DNA of 64,000 bases from NCBI RefSeq assembly GCF_900156075.1, contig NZ_FTMM01000005.1:88706-152705 (forward strand), in the 5' to 3' direction. Every line of letters starts with the position of its first letter. Position 1 is the first letter of the stretch. The position numbers were made by a program, and so were the translations under genes. The notes beneath the pieces are model-generated. The model did no database searches. It was not told the DNA's origin and saw only the letters and a program-made list of their open reading frames with translations. Below, one piece after another: positions 26,711 through 35,799 of this stretch. Source of the stretch: Chryseobacterium sp. RU37D (GTDB taxonomy: Bacteria > Bacteroidota > Bacteroidia > Flavobacteriales > Weeksellaceae).

Positions 26711-27508
26711 ATGCAGTTTCAAGGGCAAATTTTAAAAATGACGAGCTTCAATGATGAGCCGATCCAGTATTATCTTAATCTTTCCGGAGACCTTATCCAT
26801 ATGAATGAATTGTTCGGGAAAGAGCTTACCATAAAACATATAGGATTTCAATGTGTAAACTGTCAGGAAAGCAAGCCGATCTACAGAATGGGTTTCTGCA
26901 AAAACTGTTTTTTTGAAAGTCCGTATGCAAGTGATACCATTATCCGTCCAGAACTTTCCACGGCCCATCTAGATATTGCTGAGCGTGATCTTGAAGTAGA
27001 AAAACAGATCCAGCTTCAGCCACACACGGTTTATCTGGCGTATACAGGAGAAGTGAAAGTGGGAGTAACAAGAAATACACAAATTCCTACGAGATGGATC
27101 GATCAGGGTGCGACATTTGCATTACCTATTGCAAGAACGGAAAACCGCTATGAAGCCGGAATGATAGAAGTTGCTCTAAAGCAGCATGTTCCCGATAAAA
27201 CAAGCTGGAAAAAAATGCTTCAGGATGATTTGGAAGATGAGATTGATTTAGCAGATTTCCAGCAAAAAATCAAGCAATATTTCCCGGAAGATTTCCAGAA
27301 ATTTTATAGCGAAGGCGAAAATCTTTGGATGTTTGATTATCCTTTTGAAAAGCCTGAAAAAGTAACCTCATTTACTTTAGATAAAAGACCGGAGTTTACA
27401 GGAAAACTTACAGGAATCAAAGGGCAGTATCTTGGTTTTGACGGGGGCGAATTTATTAATGTGAGGGGGCATGAGGGATATGTGATTGAATTGAATATAA
27501 AAAATTAA
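26711..27508 (+). CDS. DUF2797 domain protein
   Basis: Cytoplasmic protein of 265 residues with no established function. An N-terminal zinc-ribbon-like set of cysteines is visible: CVNC at about residue 57 and CKNC at about 75. A central VYLAYTGEVKVGVTR...RWIDQGA segment (about 111-140) recalls the GIY-YIG nuclease fold order of tyrosine, glycine-valine and arginine. That similarity is my inference. It begins at ATG 26711, divergent from the epimerase gene, and is followed 16 nt later by the AsmA-like gene, probably in one transcript. Confidence 0.8.
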   Translation: MQFQGQILKMTSFNDEPIQYYLNLSGDLIHMNELFGKELTIKHIGFQCVNCQESKPIYRMGFCKNCFFESPYASDTIIRPELSTAHLDIAERDLEVEKQIQLQPHTVYLAYTGEVKVGVTRNTQIPTRWIDQGATFALPIARTENRYEAGMIEVALKQHVPDKTSWKKMLQDDLEDEIDLADFQQKIKQYFPEDFQKFYSEGENLWMFDYPFEKPEKVTSFTLDKRPEFTGKLTGIKGQYLGFDGGEFINVRGHEGYVIELNIKN

Positions 27509-27524
27509 TAACCAAATTTAAAAC

Positions 27525-30026
27525 ATGAGAAAATGGGTTAAAAAGCTTTTCGTAGGTCTTGCGATTTTGCTGGGAGTAGTGCTTCTGGCCAATTTCGGAC
27601 TTAATATTTGGCTTAAAACCCAACTTCCAAATTACATTAAAAACAATACAGACTATAAAATTTCCTACAAGCTTTTGGAAGTAGATCTCATGTCGGGAAA
27701 TATTTTGTCGACCGGGGTTTCCGTAAACAGTAAAAATCCTCAGAATATCAATGTGATTGGAATTCAGGGAACTATTGATACTTTGAAGATTAGCCGTTTC
27801 GGGATTTATGATGCTGTTTTTAATAAACAGATTAATTCTACAGATTTGCTGCTATCAAAACCGAATCTGAACATTGTTCTGGCCAGACCTGTTGATAATA
27901 AAACCGGTAAAAAAAGAAACCTTGTTGTCTTCGAAAATATTAGGATTAATAATGGAAGCATCAGTATTTTCAGACATAATAAACGGAAATTTTTATCAGT
28001 TCAGGATTTAAATTTATTTGTTGAAAATCTGCAAATGACGGAAGAATCTGTTGAAAATAAGCTTCCAGTGGTTTTCGACAAATATAAAATTAGAGGAAAG
28101 AATTTTTTTGTTCGCCCGGATGCTATTTATGTGTTGAAAATCAAGTCTATAGTTACTTCGGATGGGCAGATGTCTGTCGAGGATTTCAGGCTGATTCCTT
28201 TACTGAATATAGTTCAACTTAAAAGATTTTATCCTAAAAAAACAAAGCTTTACCAGGTTCGTATTCCCATAATGAAATTTACGGATATCGTTTTAAAGAA
28301 AAATATAGTTTCTCTTGCCAATGCCAATTTTCAGCATCCCAATCTTCTGGTTTACAATATAGATGTTGGTCCGGTGAAGATTAAAAAATCTTCCGGTTTT
28401 GATCTTAACCTTGAAGATGTAAGAATTAATAACGCAACCGTAAAAGTGGTAAAATCAGATGGAAATGAACTCTTTTTTGCGAAAAACCTTAATCTCAATG
28501 CGAATAAATTAAAATTTAATAAAGACACAAGGGAAGAGGTTATTCCGGTGGGGTATAAAAGCTTTCAGTTTTCGGGAAAGGATATTGTATATTCCACTCA
28601 CCAGAATTACAATATTGAGAATCTTGCTCTTAATCAGAAAAGCGGTGAGATGAGAAATATTTCAGTCACTCCAAATAAGCTTGACCCGGGAAGAAGGTCT
28701 ATGAATTTAAAAGCCAGTTTTGCTTCTTTTAATATTAATAAGTTTGAATTTATTGACAGAAAATTACACCTTGACATTAAAGACCTTTTGGTAGATAAAG
28801 TAAACGGAACGATAAGAATTGGTGAAAAAATTAAAAGAAAAACCAAAAAAGAAAATAATGTAGCCCTAATTCTTGTCAGAAAATTTTCCTTAAAAAATTC
28901 TAATGTTACCTATGATAAGGATAGTGAGCCCTTGGCCTTCAATGAGCTTAATGCTACCATCAATAATGTAGAATATAAGTCAAAAACAAATAATTACGGT
29001 CATACTTTAAAAATCGGAGATTACTTCGTTACCACAAAAAATTTCGGTTACCGTACAAAATTCTACAATATGTCAGTTGGGCTTTTAAAATTGAATAAAA
29101 ATAATGTTCAGATCAATAATTTTGCAATGAAACCTTTGGTATCAAGGATGCAATTCATTAAAATGATTCCTGTGGAAAGAGATCTGTATGATATAAAAGC
29201 CAATCAGATTTCCGCCAGCGGTAACTGGGACTTGTTTTCCGAAAATAAATCCATTATGGCGTCCAATGTTATGATTCAATCAGCTGATGCCAATATTTTC
29301 AGAAGTAAAATTCCTAAAGATGATCCAAAGGAAAAGCCTTTATACTCTAGAATGCTTCGTTCGATTAAAATTCCTTTGATTATAAATGATTTAGATTTAA
29401 AAAATTCAGTTCTTGTTTACGAAGAAGACACTCCGGAAAGTGTAGGACCGGGAAAACTGACGTTCAGCAATTTTAATATGAATGTTAAAAATTTAAACTC
29501 TGCAAAAACTAAAGGAAAGCCTACAAAAGTAGATATTCGCATCAATTGTTCGTTTATGAATCTGGCTCCTCTATCCGTAAGCTGGGACTTTGATGTGGCA
29601 GATCAACGTGATGTTTTCAATATTTCGGGGCGTACGCTTAACCTTCCGGCTCAGGGGATTAACCCGTTTATCCGGCCATATCTTCATGTGACGGCTACAG
29701 GAATGATTCAGGAGATGATTTTTAATTTCAGGGGAAATCCAAAAGGCTTGAACGGTAGATTTAATCTTAGGCATAAAGACCTTAAAGTTGCTATTTTAGA
29801 CAAAAAAAATCAGGAAAAGAAAGGTTTCCTGACAGCCATTGCCAATCTTGTTGTAAAATCAGACTCCGGGAAACTTCCTCAGGATGTGATGATTGAAGAT
29901 GTAGAGCGCGATCCGGCAAAATCTTTTTTCAATATGTTCTGGAAAGGGATTGAGCAAGGCTTAAAGAAAACGCTGATAGGGATTAATATTGATAAAGCCC
30001 CCAAAAAAAGTACAAAAAACAATTGA
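27525..30026 (+). CDS. AsmA-like/DUF748-type envelope protein
   Basis: Large protein of 833 residues with an N-terminal membrane anchor (LFVGLAILLGVVLLANFGLNIWL, about 9-31, in two pieces) and a long beta-rich periplasmic part. Repeated wording such as ISRFGIYDAVFNKQI, FENIRINNGSIS and ARMQFIKMIPV-like segments resembles DUF748/AsmA proteins. These form bridge-like grooves proposed to move lipids between membranes. The role here is inferred from fold family only. It ends with a lysine-rich tail and is followed by a convergent terminator. Confidence 0.7.
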   Translation: MRKWVKKLFVGLAILLGVVLLANFGLNIWLKTQLPNYIKNNTDYKISYKLLEVDLMSGNILSTGVSVNSKNPQNINVIGIQGTIDTLKISRFGIYDAVFNKQINSTDLLLSKPNLNIVLARPVDNKTGKKRNLVVFENIRINNGSISIFRHNKRKFLSVQDLNLFVENLQMTEESVENKLPVVFDKYKIRGKNFFVRPDAIYVLKIKSIVTSDGQMSVEDFRLIPLLNIVQLKRFYPKKTKLYQVRIPIMKFTDIVLKKNIVSLANANFQHPNLLVYNIDVGPVKIKKSSGFDLNLEDVRINNATVKVVKSDGNELFFAKNLNLNANKLKFNKDTREEVIPVGYKSFQFSGKDIVYSTHQNYNIENLALNQKSGEMRNISVTPNKLDPGRRSMNLKASFASFNINKFEFIDRKLHLDIKDLLVDKVNGTIRIGEKIKRKTKKENNVALILVRKFSLKNSNVTYDKDSEPLAFNELNATINNVEYKSKTNNYGHTLKIGDYFVTTKNFGYRTKFYNMSVGLLKLNKNNVQINNFAMKPLVSRMQFIKMIPVERDLYDIKANQISASGNWDLFSENKSIMASNVMIQSADANIFRSKIPKDDPKEKPLYSRMLRSIKIPLIINDLDLKNSVLVYEEDTPESVGPGKLTFSNFNMNVKNLNSAKTKGKPTKVDIRINCSFMNLAPLSVSWDFDVADQRDVFNISGRTLNLPAQGINPFIRPYLHVTATGMIQEMIFNFRGNPKGLNGRFNLRHKDLKVAILDKKNQEKKGFLTAIANLVVKSDSGKLPQDVMIEDVERDPAKSFFNMFWKGIEQGLKKTLIGINIDKAPKKSTKNN

Positions 30027-30144
30027 AGATGTAAAAGAAATGAAGCAATAGGTAAAAGATAGGTAATCAAAGATTTAAAGCAAGAAAAAAAGAGAAGGAA
30101 AAGAAAGAAGATAGGCTTTCTGAAAGGTGTTTTCAAGAAAAAGA

Positions 30145-30173
30145 AACCCCTGAAACTGAATAGCTCCGGGGTT
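30145..30173. terminator. Convergent terminator
   Basis: AACCCC (30145-30150) and GGGGTT (30168-30173) bracket a partly paired loop, with ATTTTATTAATT after it. It lies between converging genes and may serve both. Confidence 0.6.
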
Positions 30174-30179
30174 ATTTTA

Positions 30180-30530
30180 TTAATTAAAATCAAATTCGTG
30201 ATTTTCTAGAATGGGGATTTCTCTTAAAAAATTATCAAATTCTCGGGGATAATTACTTTCTGCACCATAAGAATCGATGATCATTCCGTAGTTATTGTCA
30301 TTATCTTTTACCACATACAAGACGGCATTGTCATCCGGACTGCTTGGCCCCTCAAAACGATAAGTTTTCAAAATAGTAAGTTCAGAAGGAGTATATACTT
30401 TTTCAGAATTTTCAAGCTTCATTTCGCAATTTTCATTCATTCTGAATTCCCTCTGGATTCCTCTTTCTGCCAACCTGTTCATGACTTGGGTAAGGGTTGT
30501 CATTTTGTCAATGTTTCCTGTGTTTTCCAT
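30180..30530 (-). CDS. Conserved small Bacteroidota protein (often mislabelled PRPP synthetase)
   Basis: 116-residue cytoplasmic protein without a characterised function. It resembles a small flavobacterial family with a pattern of an N-terminal helix (LTQVMNRLAERGIQREF), then YTPSELTILKTYRFEG, DDNAVLYVV and a DSYGAESN end. Members are sometimes labelled phosphoribosylpyrophosphate synthetase, but no PRPP-binding motif is present, so I do not adopt that name. ATG at 30530 is used. An internal ATG giving MTTLTQ is an alternative start nearer the family norm. Confidence 0.7.
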   Translation of the reverse strand: MENTGNIDKMTTLTQVMNRLAERGIQREFRMNENCEMKLENSEKVYTPSELTILKTYRFEGPSSPDDNAVLYVVKDNDNNYGMIIDSYGAESNYPREFDNFLREIPILENHEFDFN

Positions 30531-30701
30531 AATAATATTTTTGTTGTTTCCTGCAATAATTGAACCATTGGTAATAAAATTATATTATTTTCATTAATAT
30601 TTTTTTTGGTAAATTTAAATAGAATGTTAACAAAATTTATAATATCCAAAATTGGGATAGGTACACTTTTTGCAATGTTTATCATAATAAATCAGACAAA
30701 T

Positions 30702-30896
30702 ATGAAAAAAGAAGTTGGAGTATTGCTAGTAGGAGGTGTTGGTCTTTTAGCAGTATTAAGTATAATTGGGATTAAAAAAATATTACACAAAAAAGACAAA
30801 AAATATAGTGATACCTATTCAGACTATCATAGACATTTTGATGGAAAAAGCTACGACGATGAGTATCACGGAGTAGAATTTTGCGCACTGAAGTAG
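30702..30896 (+). CDS. Small single-pass membrane protein
   Basis: 64 residues from the ATG at 30702. One hydrophobic helix (VGVLLVGGVGLLAVLSIIGI, about 5-24) is followed by a lysine patch and a Tyr/His/Asp-rich tail (YSDTYSDYHRHFDG). An in-frame ATG at 30606 would add 32 residues that overlap promoter-like sequence, so the shorter form is preferred. A strong terminator follows, which supports a real transcript. No family recognised. Confidence 0.6.
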   Translation: MKKEVGVLLVGGVGLLAVLSIIGIKKILHKKDKKYSDTYSDYHRHFDGKSYDDEYHGVEFCALK

Positions 30897-30923
30897 TGAA
30901 AAAATATATTTAATTATGTTTGA

Positions 30924-30955
30924 AACCAACACTTTCAAAAGTGTTGGTTTTTTTG
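30924..30955 (+). terminator. Strong rho-independent terminator
   Basis: AACCAACACTTT (30924-30935) pairs with AAAGTGTTGGTT (30938-30949), followed by TTTTTTTG. Confidence 0.9.
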
Positions 30956-31018
30956 TGGAAAACTTTAGTGTTAAAACTTATTATTTTCAAAAAATTCCAT
31001 TCTAATTTTACATTTGAA

Positions 31019-32065
31019 ATGCAGAACGAAAATATCATAAAAGGTCAGGGAGCTCAGCGAAATGTTATCAACCGTTTCGACAGGTATACCTATGAGCCGG
31101 ATGATGAAGATTTCGAAACTGTAAAAATGTCTTTCACGGAAGTTTTCCCGAAAACCATTGTTAATCAGGTGAAAAGCGAAGATCTACCGATGGAATATTC
31201 CATGAATCCGTACCAGGGTTGTGAGCATGGATGTGCATATTGTTTTGCAAGGCCTACTCATGAATTTTGGGGATACAGCGCCGGAATTGATTTTGAAAGA
31301 AAGATCATGGTCAAGAAAAATGCCCCGGAATTATTGGAAAAATTTTTCCAGAAAAAAGGCTATAAACCGGCTCCGATTTTACTTTCCGGGAATACAGATT
31401 GCTATCAGCCCGCCGAAAGAAAGTTTGAAATTACGAGAAAAATGCTCCAAGTCTGCCTGGATTATCGGCATCCCGTAAATGTTTTAACAAAAAATGCCCT
31501 GGTGTTGAGGGATATTGATATTTTAAAACCAATGGCTGAACAGAGTCTTGTTTCCGTTTCGTTAAGCATTCCTACTATTAATGAAGACCTTAGGAGAACA
31601 ATGGAGCCAAGAACGAGCTCTGCAAAAAACAAATTAAAAGCCGTTGAAATCCTTTCTGAAAATAATATTCCGGTGAATGTAATGGTTGCACCCATTATTC
31701 CCGGGCTGAACAGCGATGAGCCTTTAACTATTTTAAAAGCAATTTCCGATGCTGGCGCGCAAAGCTTCGGCTATACTTTGGTAAGGCTGAATGATACTGT
31801 TGAACCGGTCTTTATAAAATGGATAGAATCTGCTTTTCCTGAGCGTGCACAAAAGGTTTTAAATCTGATCCGGTCCATGAGGGGCGGTAAGTTGGGAGAA
31901 AAGAGGTATTTCGACCGTCAGAAAGGGGAAGGTAATATCGCTGAAATGATTCACAATACTTTTAAAATAGGAAGGAAAAAATTCTTTGACGGAAAAGAAT
32001 TTCCCAAACTCTCAACTAAAAACTTTACGGGCTCTAAGGATCAGCAGCTGAGGTTGTTTGATTGA
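31019..32065 (+). CDS. PA0069-family radical SAM protein
   Basis: Spore-photoproduct-lyase-like radical SAM enzyme of 348 residues, reaction unknown. The [4Fe-4S] motif is CEHGCAYCFARP (CxxxCxxC, about residue 68), preceded by NPYQGC. LLSGNTDCYQPAE and MVAPIIPGLNSDE are conserved family segments. The ATG at 31019 excludes an upstream extension whose first part is the preceding terminator. TACATTTG, a -7-like element, lies only 2 nt before this ATG, which would leave almost no leader if used. A hairpin follows the gene. Confidence 0.85.
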   Translation: MQNENIIKGQGAQRNVINRFDRYTYEPDDEDFETVKMSFTEVFPKTIVNQVKSEDLPMEYSMNPYQGCEHGCAYCFARPTHEFWGYSAGIDFERKIMVKKNAPELLEKFFQKKGYKPAPILLSGNTDCYQPAERKFEITRKMLQVCLDYRHPVNVLTKNALVLRDIDILKPMAEQSLVSVSLSIPTINEDLRRTMEPRTSSAKNKLKAVEILSENNIPVNVMVAPIIPGLNSDEPLTILKAISDAGAQSFGYTLVRLNDTVEPVFIKWIESAFPERAQKVLNLIRSMRGGKLGEKRYFDRQKGEGNIAEMIHNTFKIGRKKFFDGKEFPKLSTKNFTGSKDQQLRLFD

Positions 32066-32117
32066 TTTTGTTGCCTGATTTACGAACTTTATATAAAATT
32101 TTTTTAATTGTCTGATA

Positions 32118-32188
32118 GCCTTGTCAAGGTTTCAAACTTTGACAAGGCCTGGTATTGTGTTAAAAAAAACCGCTCCAAAAAGGAACGG
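32118..32188. repeat. Two hairpins in the 388-nt gap after the radical SAM gene
   Basis: GCCTTGTCAA/TTGACAAGGC (32118-32127, 32139-32148) and ACCGCTCC/GGAACGGT (32169-32188, one mismatch). The second, with A tract upstream on the plus strand, could terminate minus-strand transcription. The remainder of 32066-32453 shows no gene. Confidence 0.55.
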
Positions 32189-32453
32189 TCATTCTTTTAT
32201 AAATGTATTGAATTTCAATTACATGCTGTCATCCGGGATTTGAAATCATCACTGCAGGTTGCATAGATTATCGTTCTATTGCATGCGTATATACAAATTC
32301 CGGCATCGGTAGTTTGATTCCACTAGCCTCTTTAATACTTTTAATTGGTTTTTGCTTAGTTTTATTAAATCTTTCTATTGTTTAAATAAAGTTTAATGTT
32401 AAAGTAAAATAATCAAAAAAATAATTAATCAATGAGCTCTGGTATATTTTGTT

Positions 32454-33404
32454 TTATTTTTTTATTAGGCCTAATTCAATTAGTCTTTCATGTAAAAATT
32501 CACCTGCGGTAGTATCTTCATACAGCTTTGGGTGATCTTCATCAATACAGTTTTCAAGAGCATTCAAAGACATAGAGCTGATGGGATGCATAAAGAAAGG
32601 AATAGAATATCTTGAAGTTCCCCATAATTCCCTCGGGGGGTTTACCACTCTGTGAATCGTAGATTTCAGCTTATTGTTGGTATGTCTTGACAGCATATCT
32701 CCAACGTTGATCATGAGCTCATCCGGTTCTGCGATTGCATCGATCCAGTCGCCATTATGATTCTGAACCTGAAGGCCTTTGCCCTGAGAGCCCATCAGAA
32801 GGGTAATTAAGTTAATATCCCCGTGTGCAGCAGCTCTTACAGCATCGTTTGGCTCTTCCGTAATAGGAGGATAATGGATCGGCCTTAAAATAGAATTCCC
32901 TTCAGCGATCTTATCATCAAAATAAAATTCATCCAGGCCAAGATACAATGCCAGCGCTCTTAAAACATATTTTCCTGTTTTCTCAAGCATCTGATACGCT
33001 TCTTTACCCACTTTGTTGAACTTTGGAAGCTCTTCAACAATTACATTATCAGGATACTCGCTTTTATATTTGGAATCCTCGGACACGTACTGCCCGAAAT
33101 GCCAAAACTCCTTCAAGTCTCCTTTTTTGAAGCCTTTTGCAGTTTCCTTACCGAATCCTACATAGCCTCTCTGCCCACCAATTCCCGGAATTTCATACTT
33201 CTTTTTCTTTTCCGTTGGCAATTCAAAAAAGTTTTTTACCTCTCCATAGAGTTCATCTACCAATTTGTCATCAAGAAAATGGCCTTTTAAAGCTACAAAA
33301 CCAATTTCTTCATAAGCTTTTCCGATTTCATTTACAAATTTCTGTTTGCGTTCCGGGGCACCCGAAAGGAAATCACGCAGATCTACACTAGGTATTTTAT
33401 CCAT
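32454..33404 (-). CDS. 2-oxoglutarate/Fe(II)-dependent oxygenase (isopenicillin N synthase family)
   Basis: Non-heme iron oxygenase of 316 residues, substrate unknown. An N-terminal DIOX_N domain (IPSVDLRDF, EIGFVALKGH) precedes the jelly-roll core. The iron ligands are HxD in AAHGDINLIT (about residue 200) and the distal His in STIHRVVNP. RYSIPFF carries the co-substrate arginine. Chryseobacterium relatives commonly carry this gene as a single unit. It diverges from menD across 86 nt. A link to menaquinone is not evident. Confidence 0.85.
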   Translation of the reverse strand: MDKIPSVDLRDFLSGAPERKQKFVNEIGKAYEEIGFVALKGHFLDDKLVDELYGEVKNFFELPTEKKKKYEIPGIGGQRGYVGFGKETAKGFKKGDLKEFWHFGQYVSEDSKYKSEYPDNVIVEELPKFNKVGKEAYQMLEKTGKYVLRALALYLGLDEFYFDDKIAEGNSILRPIHYPPITEEPNDAVRAAAHGDINLITLLMGSQGKGLQVQNHNGDWIDAIAEPDELMINVGDMLSRHTNNKLKSTIHRVVNPPRELWGTSRYSIPFFMHPISSMSLNALENCIDEDHPKLYEDTTAGEFLHERLIELGLIKK

Positions 33405-33490
33405 TTTTAGAAATTTAACGAATTGCTAAATTACAGATTTTTGAATTAAAAATTATTTCGTGTTCCGCATTTATAAATTAAATTTGTATT

Positions 33491-35170
33491 ATGAAAAAAT
33501 ATTCTTCCAAGAGAAGTATTCAGATACTTGCACATCTTCTTCAGCAGTATGAAATTTCAAATATTGTAATTTCTCCAGGATCAAGAAACGCTCCTTTAGC
33601 TATTCATTTCGCAGAGATGCCGGGAACTTTTAATGCCTTTAGTATTATAGATGAAAGAAGTGCCGCTTTTGTGGGATTAGGTATGGCAATGAGCGAAAAA
33701 AAACCCGTTGCCATCACATGTACAAGTGGCTCTGCAGTAGCAAATTATTACCCTGCTATCACAGAGGCATTTTATTCGAATATTCCTTTGTTGATATTAA
33801 CTGCTGACAGACCAACAGATTATGTTGATATTTTCGATGGACAAACCATCAGGCAGAATAATCTTTTTCATCAGCATTCTTACGGCGATTTTCAACTTTT
33901 GGAAGACAGTAAGGAAAATGCAGAAGACATTAATTTTGATTTGATTAAAAAAGCAATCGAGCTTTGTATCGAAAAACAAGGCCCGGTACATATCAATATT
34001 CCGCTGGAAGAGCCTCTATATGAATTAGTTTCGGAGATCCCTGCTTTCCCTGATGTTGAAAAAACAATTAAGCATAAAGACTATGAAATTCCTTCTAACC
34101 TGGTAGCTGACTGGAATACTTCTCAGAGAATAATGATTCTAGTCGGGACCAGAGATTACAGTCCGGAACTGGAAAATCAATTAACACAATTGGTTAAAAA
34201 TCATTCTGTTGTTATTTTATGCGAAGCAAATTCTAATTTGTATCATGAAAAATTTTTCAGGCATATTGACCGGTATATTTTCAATTTTACGGAAGAGGAT
34301 TATAAAAATTATGTGCCTGATTTACTGATTACTGTGGGGCAAAATGTGGTGTCTAAAAAAGTGAAACAGTTTTTAAGAAATGGCCACCCAAAAAGGCACT
34401 GGCATTTGGATGAAGTGTGGCAACCGGATACCTATTTTGCCTTAACGGAAAAAGTTGAAGTAAAACCGGAAATTTTCTTTTCTAAATTGTTAAGGTTTGC
34501 TAACTTAGAACCCAAACCGTATTATAATCTTTGGGATGTTTTAAGGGATAAAAAAAATGCAAAGCACGAAGAGTTTTTAAATATGGTAGACTTTTCAGAT
34601 TTTTATTTTTTCAACAAGACCTCACAGGTTATTCCTGAAAACTACAATATCCATTTTAGTAACAGTACGGCCATTAGATATGCACAGTTATTTGACTATG
34701 GCAAAAGAAAAATTTATTGTAACAGAGGTACAAGCGGAATTGACGGCTCTACTTCAACAGCTATGGGATTTGCGATAAAAAATGCGAATCCTACTTTACT
34801 GGTTACTGGCGATCTAAGCTTCTTTTACGATATCAATGGGCTTTGGAATCAGTATATTCCTCCATTTACAAGAATTATGATCTATAATAACGGAGAAGGA
34901 AATATTTTCAAATTTATTCCTGGGCCTGGGAATGCAAACCCAAATAGCCTTGATGAATTTATCGCAACAAAACATAAGAAAAATGCGGAACACCTTGCAA
35001 AACATTTTGGTTTTTCTTATACCAGAGTTGAGGATGAACCAACTTTAGACCGTGTTTTAGAAAACTTCTTTAAACCTGATGCTGATGCACAGCCTAAAAT
35101 TTTGGAAGTCAATACTTACGGAAAAAATAGCGCTGATGTACTAAAGTCTTATTTTGAGTTTATGAAATAA
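33491..35170 (+). CDS. menD: 2-succinyl-5-enolpyruvyl-6-hydroxy-3-cyclohexene-1-carboxylate synthase
   Basis: Thiamine-diphosphate enzyme that condenses isochorismate with 2-oxoglutarate in menaquinone synthesis. It has 559 residues, typical. The N-terminal VISPGSRNAPLA segment and DERSAAFVGLG are hallmark MenD sites, and the ThDP motif appears as GDLSFFYDINGLW. CTSGSAVANYYPA is also conserved. Menaquinone is the usual respiratory quinone of flavobacteria. No other men gene is in the window. A TAAATTTG element ends 4 nt before the ATG. Confidence 0.96.
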   Translation: MKKYSSKRSIQILAHLLQQYEISNIVISPGSRNAPLAIHFAEMPGTFNAFSIIDERSAAFVGLGMAMSEKKPVAITCTSGSAVANYYPAITEAFYSNIPLLILTADRPTDYVDIFDGQTIRQNNLFHQHSYGDFQLLEDSKENAEDINFDLIKKAIELCIEKQGPVHINIPLEEPLYELVSEIPAFPDVEKTIKHKDYEIPSNLVADWNTSQRIMILVGTRDYSPELENQLTQLVKNHSVVILCEANSNLYHEKFFRHIDRYIFNFTEEDYKNYVPDLLITVGQNVVSKKVKQFLRNGHPKRHWHLDEVWQPDTYFALTEKVEVKPEIFFSKLLRFANLEPKPYYNLWDVLRDKKNAKHEEFLNMVDFSDFYFFNKTSQVIPENYNIHFSNSTAIRYAQLFDYGKRKIYCNRGTSGIDGSTSTAMGFAIKNANPTLLVTGDLSFFYDINGLWNQYIPPFTRIMIYNNGEGNIFKFIPGPGNANPNSLDEFIATKHKKNAEHLAKHFGFSYTRVEDEPTLDRVLENFFKPDADAQPKILEVNTYGKNSADVLKSYFEFMK

Positions 35171-35172
35171 AA

Positions 35173-35799
35173 TTAAAAATCAAGATATTCTTCATTTCCT
35201 GGAAGATTGATAATCTTATCCAATGGATAAATAAAATTTTCGTCAAAATCATTTAAAGCGTTAATGATTTGAAAATGAGAAAATTCTTTTAAATTCTGAA
35301 TATTAATCTCTGTTTCTTTTATTTCTTTATGCTTTAAAAGGCTTTGTCTTTGAACTCCGTTCAGCAGATAAGTATTTGGAGTAAACCAATCTTTTCCTTT
35401 TAAAAATATAAGATTAGAAAAAGAAGTATCTGTAATATGGTTGTTTTTGACAATAATGATTTCTTCAGCCTTTGATTTGGTCTTCATTTTTTCGAGTTCC
35501 TTTCTGTCTTCAAATTTAAAGGAATAGTCGAAGCTGTTGTTTTCAACCAATTGAAAATCTTCAATTTCTGGAATCGCATAAGGAATCATCTGTGTTCTGA
35601 TCCTTTTATCAAGATCATATACGATTCTTAATTTAAAAAGGCCATCTTCGTCATGCTCAAGATGCTTATAAATTTTAGCAAGATCTATTGATCCTTCTTT
35701 CCCGAAATGGGAGAAAGTCTGATCTACACGTTTCTGGTGAATTTCTAATAAGAAAATCTTTTGATCTTCTATTTTAATGCTTTCAATGAATTGGGACAT
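35173..35799 (-). CDS. pabC: Aminotransferase class IV, probable 4-amino-4-deoxychorismate lyase
   Basis: PLP enzyme of 208 residues that would release pyruvate from aminodeoxychorismate to give p-aminobenzoate for folate. The fold-type IV pattern is present: a lysine in SFKFEDRK is positioned like the E. coli PabC Schiff-base lysine, followed by EEIIIVKNNHITDTSFSN and LLNGVQRQSLL with key words E...V...TD.S.SN..F and GV.R. It is shorter than E. coli PabC (269). Its start overlaps the end of pabB by 17 nt, which supports a shared role. Confidence 0.8.
   Translation of the reverse strand: MSQFIESIKIEDQKIFLLEIHQKRVDQTFSHFGKEGSIDLAKIYKHLEHDEDGLFKLRIVYDLDKRIRTQMIPYAIPEIEDFQLVENNSFDYSFKFEDRKELEKMKTKSKAEEIIIVKNNHITDTSFSNLIFLKGKDWFTPNTYLLNGVQRQSLLKHKEIKETEINIQNLKEFSHFQIINALNDFDENFIYPLDKIINLPGNEEYLDF

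Noticed and set aside
30180..30530. Phosphoribosylpyrophosphate synthetase
   Set aside because: Too short and without a PRPP-binding motif. The label is a database habit for this family.
30920..31018. Upstream start extending the radical SAM protein by 33 residues
   Set aside because: The extension begins inside the terminator stem of the preceding gene.
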